In this document: piece after piece, positions 1-6,964 of the stretch | Position numbering within the stretch: position 1 is the stretch's first letter | Layout of the letters: each line of letters begins with the position of its first letter | Assembly: GCA_902475475.1 (NCBI GenBank) | Contig: CABRZY010000040.1 | Span: forward strand, 1-12,235 | DNA length: 12,235 bases | Direction of reading: 5' to 3' | Source: an uncultured Collinsella sp. | GTDB lineage: Bacteria; Actinomycetota; Coriobacteriia; Coriobacteriales; Coriobacteriaceae | The notes under the pieces: generated by a model | Told to the model about the DNA's origin: nothing | Databases searched by the model: none | What the model saw: the letters and a program-made list of their open reading frames with translations, nothing else | Translations under genes and position numbers: made by a program

Positions 1-171
1 CACCCGTTTACGGCAGCCGTCTGCGGCACCGCCGTCTACAACGTGGCCGGCACGCGTGCCGCCGCTGTCGCCGACGCCCCGGCAAGCTTTAAGGTCGCCT
101 TTATCGACGAGCTCTACCGCGCAACCGCCCAAGACATCGCCGATAACCGACTCGAGCTCGAGGAGGCATAG
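1..171 (+). CDS. thiM: Hydroxyethylthiazole kinase ThiM, C-terminal fragment
   Basis: Only the last 56 codons are present; the gene begins upstream of the window. ThiM phosphorylates the thiamine precursor 4-methyl-5-(2-hydroxyethyl)thiazole, a cytoplasmic salvage step that supplies ThiE. The fragment shows the family's closing pattern: an alanine-rich helix with YNVAGTRAA (residues 13-21 of the fragment), then ASFKVAFIDELYR (28-40), matching the conserved 'GPGSFQVAFLDALY' type end of ThiM. The stop is 3 nt before the next start, and thiE follows one gene later, which supports the call. The kinase active site lies outside the window, so activity cannot be judged. Another ribokinase-fold kinase is possible but less likely in this operon. 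Confidence 0.8.
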   Translation, partial: HPFTAAVCGTAVYNVAGTRAAAVADAPASFKVAFIDELYRATAQDIADNRLELEEA

Positions 172-174
172 GCC

Positions 175-516
175 ATGTCCGAGCCCGCAACCAATGCCGG
201 CATGAACACGCTCGTCGCCGTGGCCATCGCCCCGTGCGGCACCGGCGATGAGCTATCCGCCGAGGTCGCCGAGGTCGTGCGTGTCATTCGCGAGAGCGGC
301 CTGCCCAACCGCACCACCTCCATGTTCACCGAGATCGAGGGCGACTGGGACGAGGTCATGCAGGTCGTGCGCGACGCAACCTTTGTGTTGGCGAGCAAGG
401 GCATCCGCACCGAAGTCGTGCTCAAAGCCGATATTCGACCCGGATTTACCGACACCATGACCGGCAAACTCGAGCGCATGGAAGCACAGATCAAAAAGCA
501 GGAGGAAGCACGATGA
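175..516 (+). CDS. MTH1187/YkoF-family thiamine-binding protein
   Basis: A small protein of 113 aa in the MTH1187 (DUF77) family, whose members have a ferredoxin-like fold, oligomerise and bind thiamine or its pyrimidine moiety in the cytoplasm. Visible hallmarks are an early hydrophobic strand (NTLVAVAIAPCGTG, about residues 11-24), then SAEVAEVVRVIRESGLP, a TTSMFTEIEGDWDEVMQVV segment (about 48-66) and the later strand RTEVVLKADIRPG. These follow the family pattern of strand, helix and a central T-x-IEGDWDEV stretch. AGGAGG at 161-166 lies 8 nt before the ATG and overlaps the end of thiM. The 3' end overlaps thiE by ATGA. Position between thiM and thiE suggests a role in carrying or sensing thiamine intermediates; the exact role is inferred. 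Confidence 0.85.
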   Translation: MSEPATNAGMNTLVAVAIAPCGTGDELSAEVAEVVRVIRESGLPNRTTSMFTEIEGDWDEVMQVVRDATFVLASKGIRTEVVLKADIRPGFTDTMTGKLERMEAQIKKQEEAR

Positions 517-1208
517 GCATCCGCGACAACCTTGATATCTCGGCCTATCTGGTACTCGGCCCCGAAAACACGCTCGGGCGCCCCGTGGGCGATGTGGTGG
601 CCCAGGCGCTCGACGCCGGCTTTACCTGCATCCAGGTGCGCTCCAAGGTGGCAAGCGCCCGCGAGATCATTGCGCTGACCGGCGACGCCGCGCAGGCAAT
701 CGCTCAGGCCGGCAAGACCGGTCAGGTCGCCTTGCTGATCGACGACCGTCTGGACTGTGTGCTTGCCGCGCGCGAGCAGGGTATTGCTGTCGACGGTGTG
801 CACGTGGGCCAAAGCGATATTCCCGTCGAGGTCTGTCGCAAGTTGCTGGGCCCCGACGCCATCGTGGGCCTTTCGGCCCGTTGCGAGGAGATGCTCGAGT
901 ACGTCAAGACCGCCGATATGAGTTTGGTCGACTACCTTGGCATCGGCCCACTCCACGAGACCGAGACCAAGCGCGACTGCGGACGCGCGGCCGACGGCTC
1001 TATCATCACCAAGAGCTTTGAGGACCTGGCCGCGCTCCATGCGGCAAGCCCCGTGCCCATCGTGGTGGGCGGCGGCGTCAAGACGGCCGACCTTCCGCAG
1101 CTCAAGGCTACCGGCGTCGACGGCTTCTTTGTGGTGAGTGCCGTCTGCAGCGCCGATGACCCCTACGCCGCGGCCAAGGAGCTCGTAGACACCTGGCAGC
1201 AGGCATAG
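513..1208 (+). CDS. thiE: Thiamine phosphate synthase
   Basis: ThiE couples HMP pyrophosphate with thiazole phosphate to give thiamine monophosphate. The 231-aa protein has the TIM-barrel signatures in order: IQVRSK (residues 40-45, corresponding to the family's QLREK pyrophosphate-binding strand and keeping its Arg and Lys), LLIDDRLD (74-81), DGVHVGQSD (94-102), IVGLSAR (117-123), YLGIGPLHETETK (141-153) and IVVGGGVK (183-190), ending in the phosphate-binding GFFVVSAV. The usual Glu of QLREK is replaced by Ser. The segment after the T-x-TK motif (about 154-170) is longer than in many ThiE proteins. The ATG lies in an ATGA overlap with the preceding stop and has AGGAGG at 500-505, 7 nt upstream, so translation is probably coupled. 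It closes the thiamine operon. Confidence 0.92.
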   Translation: MSIRDNLDISAYLVLGPENTLGRPVGDVVAQALDAGFTCIQVRSKVASAREIIALTGDAAQAIAQAGKTGQVALLIDDRLDCVLAAREQGIAVDGVHVGQSDIPVEVCRKLLGPDAIVGLSARCEEMLEYVKTADMSLVDYLGIGPLHETETKRDCGRAADGSIITKSFEDLAALHAASPVPIVVGGGVKTADLPQLKATGVDGFFVVSAVCSADDPYAAAKELVDTWQQA

Positions 1209-1252
1209 GCATAAGCCGAGCAGTTGCTCCGCGGCCCCATAACTTCAGCAAT

Positions 1253-1298
1253 GGAAAACGCATCCCAGTTTGGACGTCCATTCTGGGATGCGCTTTCC
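1253..1298. terminator. Bidirectional hairpin terminator between thiE and the patatin gene
   Basis: CGCATCCCAG (1259-1268) pairs perfectly with CTGGGATGCG (1283-1292). GGAAA (1253-1257) pairs with TTTCC (1294-1298) after one A/C mismatch, and the apex holds the palindrome TGGACGTCCA (1271-1280). It lies 44 nt after the thiE stop and 22 nt beyond the stop of the convergent minus-strand gene. Read on the minus strand the stem is followed by CGTTTTCC, a short U-tract. On the plus strand the tail is weaker (CTTTCC). It probably ends transcription from both sides. Confidence 0.7.
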
Positions 1299-1320
1299 GC
1301 TGAGCACGCGGCAGTTTGCC

Positions 1321-2190
1321 CTACCCTGCCAGATATGCCTCCAGTGCCGGCAAAGTCGCCTCCGCATCGCGGCGACCAATCTGGTAGATGCGCTCAAGTT
1401 CATCGGGCTCGCGACACAGCGACGGCACCTTCACCGATTCGCTCGGACGCACCACAAAGATTTCGCCGGCGGCCTCGCGACGTGCCAGGTCATCGAGCGT
1501 GGCATTGTAGACCTCATGCCGATGCTCGAGCGCTGCGACAAACTCCGGATAGTGACGGAACACGCGACGCAGCATGGGCATCACGCTGTTGGGCTGCTTT
1601 ACAAAGCCCGCCGGCTGCGTGAGTACCACGATATTACGGTCATACCCCTGCGCAAACAGCCATGCGCTGGGAATAGAATCAGCCACGCCGCCATCCAGGT
1701 ACTTACGGCCCTCAATGGCGACAGGGCGCGTCGCCACGGGAATCGCCGATGACGCCCGGATCCACTCGATATCGTGCTCATCGCCATAGGGCAGGTCGTG
1801 GTAGACGGCCTTGCCCGTCTCGATATCGGTACACACGCACGTAAACCGCATGGGGCAGGCGCGATATGTCTCCAAATCGATGGGATCGCGCTCGATGGGC
1901 ACCTCGTGATAGGCAAAATCGGCATTGAACATATCGCCGGTCCGCAGCCAGCTTGCTACACCCGCATAGCGCTTATCGGCACAATAGGCCTTGTTATAGC
2001 GAATGGCGCGGCCGATCTGGCGCGATTTAAAGTTGTAGCCAAACGCCGCGCCCGCCGAGACACCCACCATATGGTCGCAGGTCAAACCGTGCTCCATCCA
2101 AACGTCGAGCACGCCCGCCGTATACATACCGCGGTAGCCGCCTCCCTCGAGTGCCAGCCCCACCGTGCGCGTCGTATTTGACTGTGCCAT
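1321..2190 (-). CDS. Patatin-like phospholipase (YjjU/RssA type)
   Basis: A 289-aa predicted serine acyl hydrolase with the complete patatin catalytic set: the oxyanion-hole loop EGGGYRGMYTAGVLD (residues 15-29), the nucleophile motif GVSAG with Ser45 (43-47), and the second catalytic Asp in LDGGVADSIP (D166). Its length fits the short bacterial patatins that end in a helical tail. No signal peptide or transmembrane segment is visible, so it is probably cytoplasmic or peripheral to the membrane. The ATG at 2190 is preceded on the minus strand by GGAG (2202-2199), 8 nt away. It is a single-gene unit, convergent with the thi operon and divergent from the c-di-GMP gene. Likely substrates are lipid acyl esters; the physiological substrate cannot be read from the sequence. 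Confidence 0.9.
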   Translation of the reverse strand: MAQSNTTRTVGLALEGGGYRGMYTAGVLDVWMEHGLTCDHMVGVSAGAAFGYNFKSRQIGRAIRYNKAYCADKRYAGVASWLRTGDMFNADFAYHEVPIERDPIDLETYRACPMRFTCVCTDIETGKAVYHDLPYGDEHDIEWIRASSAIPVATRPVAIEGRKYLDGGVADSIPSAWLFAQGYDRNIVVLTQPAGFVKQPNSVMPMLRRVFRHYPEFVAALEHRHEVYNATLDDLARREAAGEIFVVRPSESVKVPSLCREPDELERIYQIGRRDAEATLPALEAYLAG

Positions 2191-2204
2191 GCGACCATCT
2201 CCGT

Positions 2205-2245
2205 CCCCACAAATTCAAACGGGACAAGTATACCCGTCAACATAT
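2205..2245 (-). promoter_or_regulatory. Candidate promoter with an internal inverted repeat, patatin gene
   Basis: On the minus strand TTGACG (2240-2235) matches the -35 consensus at 5 of 6 positions. With a 16-nt spacer the -10 would be TTGAAT (2218-2213, 4 of 6). The spacer holds an inverted repeat ACGGG (2219-2223) / CCCGT (2233-2237), placed like a repressor operator. The leader would then be only about 15 nt. The assignment comes from sequence inspection alone. Confidence 0.35.
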
Positions 2246-2320
2246 ATCGTCCCAGTCGCATTTTTATCGAACATCGCATCGTCGCGCTACCGCCTGTCGA
2301 ACAATAGCCGCCCACAGCAT

Positions 2321-2344
2321 GTGCACCCATATATAATTGTGCAC
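2321..2344 (+). promoter_or_regulatory. TATAAT box flanked by GTGCAC repeats
   Basis: A perfect -10 hexamer TATAAT (2332-2337) lies between two copies of the self-palindromic hexamer GTGCAC (2321-2326 and 2339-2344), separated by 12 nt. No good -35 is seen at the proper distance. This fits a regulated promoter for the downstream GGDEF/EAL gene in which a dimeric regulator occupies the -10 region. Both promoter and operator are inferred from sequence symmetry. Confidence 0.35.
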
Positions 2345-2514
2345 TATTGTTTACACTACTCAGCTGTTATCAACAGCGAACATTAGCCGGCAAATTAACT
2401 CAACAACGCGGCAAGGCGGGGGCCTGGATACATGCAAAGCGCTGAGCAACGACGCGTGTACACAACGAGCTCGCCCGACGCAATCCGCCCCGACCTCAGA
2501 AAGCCACTTAGAAC

Positions 2515-5232
2515 ATGGAAACTGTCAGCAATTACACCGAAACGCTCGAAAAGACCGTCCGCGACCTTCTCGAACGTCAAGACGATCTGATCAGGACCGC
2601 CTTTACCGACCAGCTTACCGGGCTTGGTAACCGCGGCGGCTTTGCCCGCTCCCTCGAAGAACTCTGGGAGCAGGACGCCCCCGTTACCATGGCGTTCATC
2701 GATATCGACAATCTCAAGCACTGCAACGACGTCTTTGGCCATGACGAGGGCAACCGCTATATCTTGCAGGTAAGTCTCTATCTTAATCTGTATATGAAGG
2801 TGGGCGAAGCGGCGTTTCGCATAGGCGGCGACGAGTTTGCCATCCTATCTACGATTGCAACCGAGGACGACCTCGCCGAACGTCTGAAACACTGCCGAAC
2901 GGTTCTGCTCAAAAACAACGATTCCGAGATGCCCCACTCGTTTAGCTACGGAGTGTCACATGCCGACCCCGCCCTGGGCGAAGCTTCCAATCGCATGACG
3001 CTCGATGCCGACCATCGCATGTACGACTACAAGCTACGTCATGCCATGCACCTCGATCGACGCAATATCACGCAAGTTCACGCCGACGACTTCGAAATAA
3101 GCGATCGAATTTTTGACGCCTTTTCGATGCTCAATGAGGGCCGATATTTCTTTATCGAGAACTTGGACAAACATCGCACCCTTTGGTCACAAGGTGCCTT
3201 GCGCGATCTTGGCCTTCCCTCGGAGCACATAGACAACTGTCGCGATTACTGGAAAACGCGCGTCCATCCCGACGACCTTGAGGCCTGCATCAACGACATC
3301 GACCAAGTCTACAACGGCACCAAGCACCGTCGCGTCATGCAGTATCGTGTGCGCAACGCCGTCGGCGACTACGTCCTTTGCCGTGCTCGCGGGTTTCGTA
3401 TCGACGGCGACGGAAATGTCCCCTCGCTCTATGTCGGCGAGCTCGTCAACCACTCACTTGCCGAAACCGTCGACGCCGCCACAGGCCTCGGAACGCAGCG
3501 CATGCTGGCCAACGCCATCGACGCCTGCCGCCGCGATCGTTGCGAGACAGGGCTTATAGCGGTGCGCGTTCGTGGCACGACAAAGCTCAACGAGCTCTAC
3601 GGGGCCGAGGCCGTCGACAACATGCTTGCCGAATACGCAGGCCATATGCTGTCGATCACTCGCGGCAGGAGCCGGGTCTACCGTTCACGAAGCGTTCAGT
3701 TCGTCGTGCTCAGCAACGACCTAGACCACGAGGCATTCGAGCAACTGACCCGCCACCTTAAAGAGGCCGTTTTCGCTCCTGTTCGAATCGCAGGCGACAC
3801 CATTACTCCCGTCTGCCTTGTCGTCCCGGCCTTTTACGAGCACTTAACCCATCAAGCGACCGCCGTTTTAGGCGAACTCAACCGTCGCCTTCGCACGGCC
3901 GGCGGGCTTGTTCCCAACGACAGCCTCCCCATACCCGAGGCTGAGCGCAAAAGCGCCATCGCCGAACGTATCGACTCGCTCACGGGTCTCTATCGACCCA
4001 GCGAGTTTATGCGGCGCGCCAACGCTTTTCTCGAGGCAAGACGCGACGGCGCCTGGTGCATCGCCACGGTCGACATGGGCCACATGCGCCTGTTTAACGA
4101 ATGGTATGGACAGGCCGAAGGCGACCGCCTGCTTGCCGATGTGGGCACGGTCCTCAAGGACATCGAGAATGCCGACATGGGCGTCGCAGGGTACTGGGGC
4201 CAAGATGACTTTTGCGTACTCATCCCCTTTAAGCACATCACCGTCCATCAAATCTACAACCGCGTTCGCGAGGCAGTAGCCAGGTATGATGGCGGCGTAG
4301 GTTTTTGGCCGTCCATGGGCGTTTACCCCATCGATTCCAATGAGGAGATCACCATCGATGCGCAGGCAAAGGCCATGTTTACCAATCGGCGCGCAAAAAA
4401 CGACTTTAAGGAGCGCATTGCCATTTTTTGCCCCGAGGAGTACAAGCGCGAAATCGTGTTCAACCGCACGCTGATCGAATTCCAGTACGCGCTGTCAAAT
4501 GGTCGCATCACGTACTATCTTCAGCCCCAGGTCGATATGGAAACCGGCGAGATTATTGGCGCCGAAGCACTCACCCGCTGGATTAACAAGGACGGCTCTC
4601 TCATTTCGCCCGCAACGTTTATCCCCGCACTCGAGGAAAGCGGCTTTGTAGTGACGCTCGACAAATATGTTTGGCAGGGCGTCGCCATGTGGCTCCGCGA
4701 GCGCCTCAATCGAGGACTTCGCGTGGTTCCGATTTCCCTCAATGTGTCGCGCGTAGACATTCTTGCCTGCGATGTCGCCGAGCATATGGGGTCGCTCGCC
4801 GCCCAGTACAACCTGCCGCCCGAACTCATGCACATCGAGATCACCGAGACCGCCTATACCGGAGAGTCCGAGGCCGTGGATAAGCTGACCGCGGATCTGC
4901 ACACCCGTGGCTTCTCGACCTACATGGACGATTTTGGCACCGGCCAGTCCACGCTCGCGATGCTCAAGAACGTCAACGTCGACGTCATCAAGCTCGACCG
5001 CACCTTTGTGCCCACCGACCGCGATCAAGGCCGCAGCACGCAAATCATTTCATCGATGCTCGAAATGGCGCAGTCGCTCCATCTGCCCGTCGTGGTCGAA
5101 GGCGTCGAGACAAATGAGCAGGCGAACATGCTACGACAAATGGGCGCCCGCTACGCTCAGGGCTTCCTCTACTACCGCCCCATGCAGGCGAAGGATTTTG
5201 AGGCATTGCTCGATGGCGGCAATAACAACTGA
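2515..5232 (+). CDS. Multidomain c-di-GMP protein: GGDEF-PAS-GGDEF*-GGDEF*-EAL
   Basis: A 905-aa soluble protein predicted to make and degrade the second messenger c-di-GMP. Domains in order: a short N-terminal helix (1-28); an intact GGDEF domain (about 30-185; DQLTGLGNR, FIDIDNLKHCND, RIGGDEF with GGDEF at 104-108); a PAS_3-like sensor (about 195-315; RVHPDDLEA, MQYRVRNAVGDYVLCRARGF); a GGDEF fold with the signature lost (about 320-465; SRSVQFVVL in its place); a third GGDEF fold with GQDDF (562-566; about 485-640); and an EAL domain (about 655-900). The EAL domain keeps EAL (684-686), SLNVS, EITET (775-779), DDFGTG (805-810), IKLD (K826) and EGVET (862-866), so phosphodiesterase activity is likely. 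No canonical RxxD inhibitory site precedes the first GGDEF. No membrane segment is seen. A TAG lies two codons upstream of the ATG, which fixes the start, but the Shine-Dalgarno is poor. Confidence 0.94.
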   Translation: METVSNYTETLEKTVRDLLERQDDLIRTAFTDQLTGLGNRGGFARSLEELWEQDAPVTMAFIDIDNLKHCNDVFGHDEGNRYILQVSLYLNLYMKVGEAAFRIGGDEFAILSTIATEDDLAERLKHCRTVLLKNNDSEMPHSFSYGVSHADPALGEASNRMTLDADHRMYDYKLRHAMHLDRRNITQVHADDFEISDRIFDAFSMLNEGRYFFIENLDKHRTLWSQGALRDLGLPSEHIDNCRDYWKTRVHPDDLEACINDIDQVYNGTKHRRVMQYRVRNAVGDYVLCRARGFRIDGDGNVPSLYVGELVNHSLAETVDAATGLGTQRMLANAIDACRRDRCETGLIAVRVRGTTKLNELYGAEAVDNMLAEYAGHMLSITRGRSRVYRSRSVQFVVLSNDLDHEAFEQLTRHLKEAVFAPVRIAGDTITPVCLVVPAFYEHLTHQATAVLGELNRRLRTAGGLVPNDSLPIPEAERKSAIAERIDSLTGLYRPSEFMRRANAFLEARRDGAWCIATVDMGHMRLFNEWYGQAEGDRLLADVGTVLKDIENADMGVAGYWGQDDFCVLIPFKHITVHQIYNRVREAVARYDGGVGFWPSMGVYPIDSNEEITIDAQAKAMFTNRRAKNDFKERIAIFCPEEYKREIVFNRTLIEFQYALSNGRITYYLQPQVDMETGEIIGAEALTRWINKDGSLISPATFIPALEESGFVVTLDKYVWQGVAMWLRERLNRGLRVVPISLNVSRVDILACDVAEHMGSLAAQYNLPPELMHIEITETAYTGESEAVDKLTADLHTRGFSTYMDDFGTGQSTLAMLKNVNVDVIKLDRTFVPTDRDQGRSTQIISSMLEMAQSLHLPVVVEGVETNEQANMLRQMGARYAQGFLYYRPMQAKDFEALLDGGNNN

Positions 5233-5290
5233 TACGCTCGCGCGCAAAACGCCACCGTCGAAGGGGGCATTTGTCCCCATTGGCTAACTT

Positions 5291-5321
5291 ATATCCCCAA
5301 TTCAAACCGAATTGGGGATAT
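5291..5321. repeat. Perfect 13-bp inverted repeat between the two c-di-GMP genes
   Basis: ATATCCCCAATTC (5291-5303) and GAATTGGGGATAT (5309-5321) are perfect complements around the loop AAACC. The palindrome starts 58 nt after the upstream stop and ends 22 nt before the AAGGAGG (5344-5350) of the next gene. No U-tract follows, so an intrinsic terminator is unlikely in the plus direction. A DNA operator for the second gene or an RNA stem that sets relative expression of the two genes are both possible. Confidence 0.75.
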
Positions 5322-5359
5322 GATACAAACCGTTGTTCCGCCCAAGGAGGTTATCCATC

Positions 5360-6890
5360 ATGAACGAGTCGTATCGCCTGGGCGAGCAATCGATTATTGC
5401 CTATCTTCAGCGACTTGCGAACGGCGTCTCGACCGCCGAACTCGATGTTGCCGCGCTGCCTGCTGGGCTACGCGCCGTTGGCGAGCAGCTGCAAAAGACG
5501 AATGCCATCCTGCAACAAGAGCACCGGCTGCTTGAGCGCAACGCCTATATCGATCCGCTCACCAACTTGGGCAACCGCAACGGATTCGACCGTCACGTCG
5601 AGCAACTCTGGCGCAAAGGCGACCCCTTCACCTGCGCCTATATTGACATCGACCATCTCAAGCATTGCAATGATAGGTTTGGCCACGCCGAAGGCAATCG
5701 CTATATTCTGAGCATCTGCCGCACGCTCTCCGAAACCATGGAGCACGATGAGATGCTGTTCCGTATCGGTGGAGACGAGTTTGTGCTCATCTCGCTCTCC
5801 GCAAACGAGATTGAACTCGAGCAGCGCTTGGAGCAGGTACGTGCCGGGCTGATCGAGGCGAGCTCAGGTGGCAAGGCGCCCATGATCGGCAGCTTTAGCT
5901 TTGGCTGCTCGCGCGTCGATCCACTTGCTGGCGACACGCGTCGCCAGATGACGATGGATGCCGATCGCAAGATGTATCGCTATAAGCTTATGCATCGTGT
6001 GCAGCAACCGAAAGACGATGACGCGCCGCAACGCCCAATCGTCGATCAGCTTCCCTGCAACGACCGGGTGTTCCAAGCGATCTCCATGAGCTCCGAGACG
6101 CGCTATCCGTTTATCCTCAATCTCGATACGGGAGAATCGCAATGGTCGGTTAACGCCGTGCGCGATTTTGACCTGCCCTCCCAGCACCCTTTTAACTCAC
6201 TCGACATGTGGCTCGCCCGCGTTCATCCCGAGGACCGCGACAACGTACGTGTCGAGCTCGACATGGTGATAAACGGCACGTGGCACTTCCACTACATGCA
6301 GTATCGCGTGATGGATGCCACCGGAAAATACGTGCTTTGCGACTGCACGGGCTACCGCTTGGACGGCACCGATACCGAGCCCGGCATGTATGTGGGCATT
6401 ATCGTCAACCGAAGCTTGGCAGATACGACCGATTCCGTGACCGGCTTGGGCGATATTCACGCCCTGGTCAACGCCATTGGCGAAATGCGTCGCGTGGCAC
6501 GCAAGGCTGGTTTGATCGCCATCAAAATCGACGATATCGCTCAGGTCAATGCCTGCTTTGGCTTTGATGCGGGCGACCGCGTTTTGGCAGAATGTGCCGC
6601 CTGTCTGGTGGAATGCTCGCGCGGTAAGGGTCGTATGTTCCGCTCGACGGGGCCGATGTTCGTGGCTCTTTTCGACGACTTTGATCCCGAAGAAACCGAT
6701 GCGATTGCAGAGGAAATCGAGCGGTTCCTGGGTTCGCCCGTGCTCTTTGGCCCATTTGAATATCAGCCGCCCATTCGCGTGGCCACGCTCCATCTGGACG
6801 GCGTCGACCGTCAGCCCGTTTTCGATTTTGAACGAGCTCAAAGCGTTGCTCGGGAAAGCCGTGCAGGTGCCAGGTACCAAACTGGATTAG
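5360..6890 (+). CDS. Diguanylate cyclase-type protein GGDEF-PAS-GGDEF*, apparently frameshifted near its end
   Basis: A paralogue of the preceding protein that lacks the third GGDEF and the EAL domain. The ATG at 5360 has AAGGAGG at 5344-5350, 9 nt upstream; a TTG at 5333 in the same frame has no such site. Parts: helical N-terminus (1-60), intact GGDEF (about 62-215; DPLTNLGNRNGF, YIDIDHLKHCND, RIGGDEF with GGDEF at 137-141), PAS-like domain (about 230-350; RVHPEDRD, MQYRVMDATGKYVLC) and a degenerate GGDEF fold (about 355-485). As written, the starting frame does not stop at 6890: after the TTTT at 6826-6829 it loses similarity to the paralogue and stays open through the flavodoxin gene to 7588, giving a 742-aa fusion. 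With one T fewer the frame continues as DLNELKALLG and stops at 6888-6890, matching the paralogue's GELNRRLR. I therefore treat 6890 as the ancestral end. No canonical inhibitory RxxD is seen. Confidence 0.82.
6826..6829 (+). other. Probable +1 T frameshift site
   Basis: Before this TTTT run the frame of the 5360 start matches the upstream paralogue; after it, the frame shifted by one matches and ends at TAG 6888-6890. One T too many explains both facts and the joining of two unrelated genes in one open frame. It could be a sequencing error or a real indel in this strain. The tract is too short to look like a classic phase-variation repeat, and I see no programmed slip motif. Confidence 0.65.
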
Positions 6891-6918
6891 CACCGCGCCC
6901 ACACCGCCTCCCCCATCG

Positions 6919-6927
6919 TGCGATAAT
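6919..6927 (+). promoter_or_regulatory. Extended -10 promoter candidate for the flavodoxin gene
   Basis: TGCGATAAT is an extended -10 (TGnGATAAT) placed 37 nt before the flavodoxin ATG, in the short gap left if the upstream gene ends at 6890. The -35 region (around 6899-6904) is poor, as is tolerated for extended -10 promoters. Its presence supports reading 6891-6964 as intergenic sequence. Confidence 0.4.
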
Positions 6928-6964
6928 CCTCTGCAGAAGTCACCGACAGCAGAGGGAGTTTGTG

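Larger units (their letters stand above)
2191..2514. other. Divergent intergenic region, patatin gene to c-di-GMP gene
   Basis: A 324-nt stretch with no convincing gene, because both flanking genes read outward from it. The left part holds the patatin promoter candidate. The centre is locally AT-rich (2320-2400) and contains TATAAT flanked by GTGCAC repeats, plus a 6-bp hairpin GCTGTT-ATC-AACAGC (2363-2377). The right part (2400-2514) is GC-rich leader in which I see no riboswitch consensus and no good Shine-Dalgarno for the start at 2515. A leader of up to about 170 nt is possible for the c-di-GMP gene. Confidence 0.6.

Noticed and set aside
114..1040. Long minus-strand open frame of 308 codons across the thi genes
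   Set aside because: It lies opposite three recognisable thiamine genes, has no family resemblance, and is an expected effect of high GC codon use.
2400..2514. Possible c-di-GMP (GEMM) riboswitch upstream of the GGDEF/EAL gene
   Set aside because: A GCAAAGC string occurs near 2433, but the CACGCACAGGGCAAACC-type core and the second conserved hairpin are absent.
4495..5043. Minus-strand open frame of 182 codons opposite the EAL domain
   Set aside because: It is antisense to conserved EAL motifs and has no recognisable domain.
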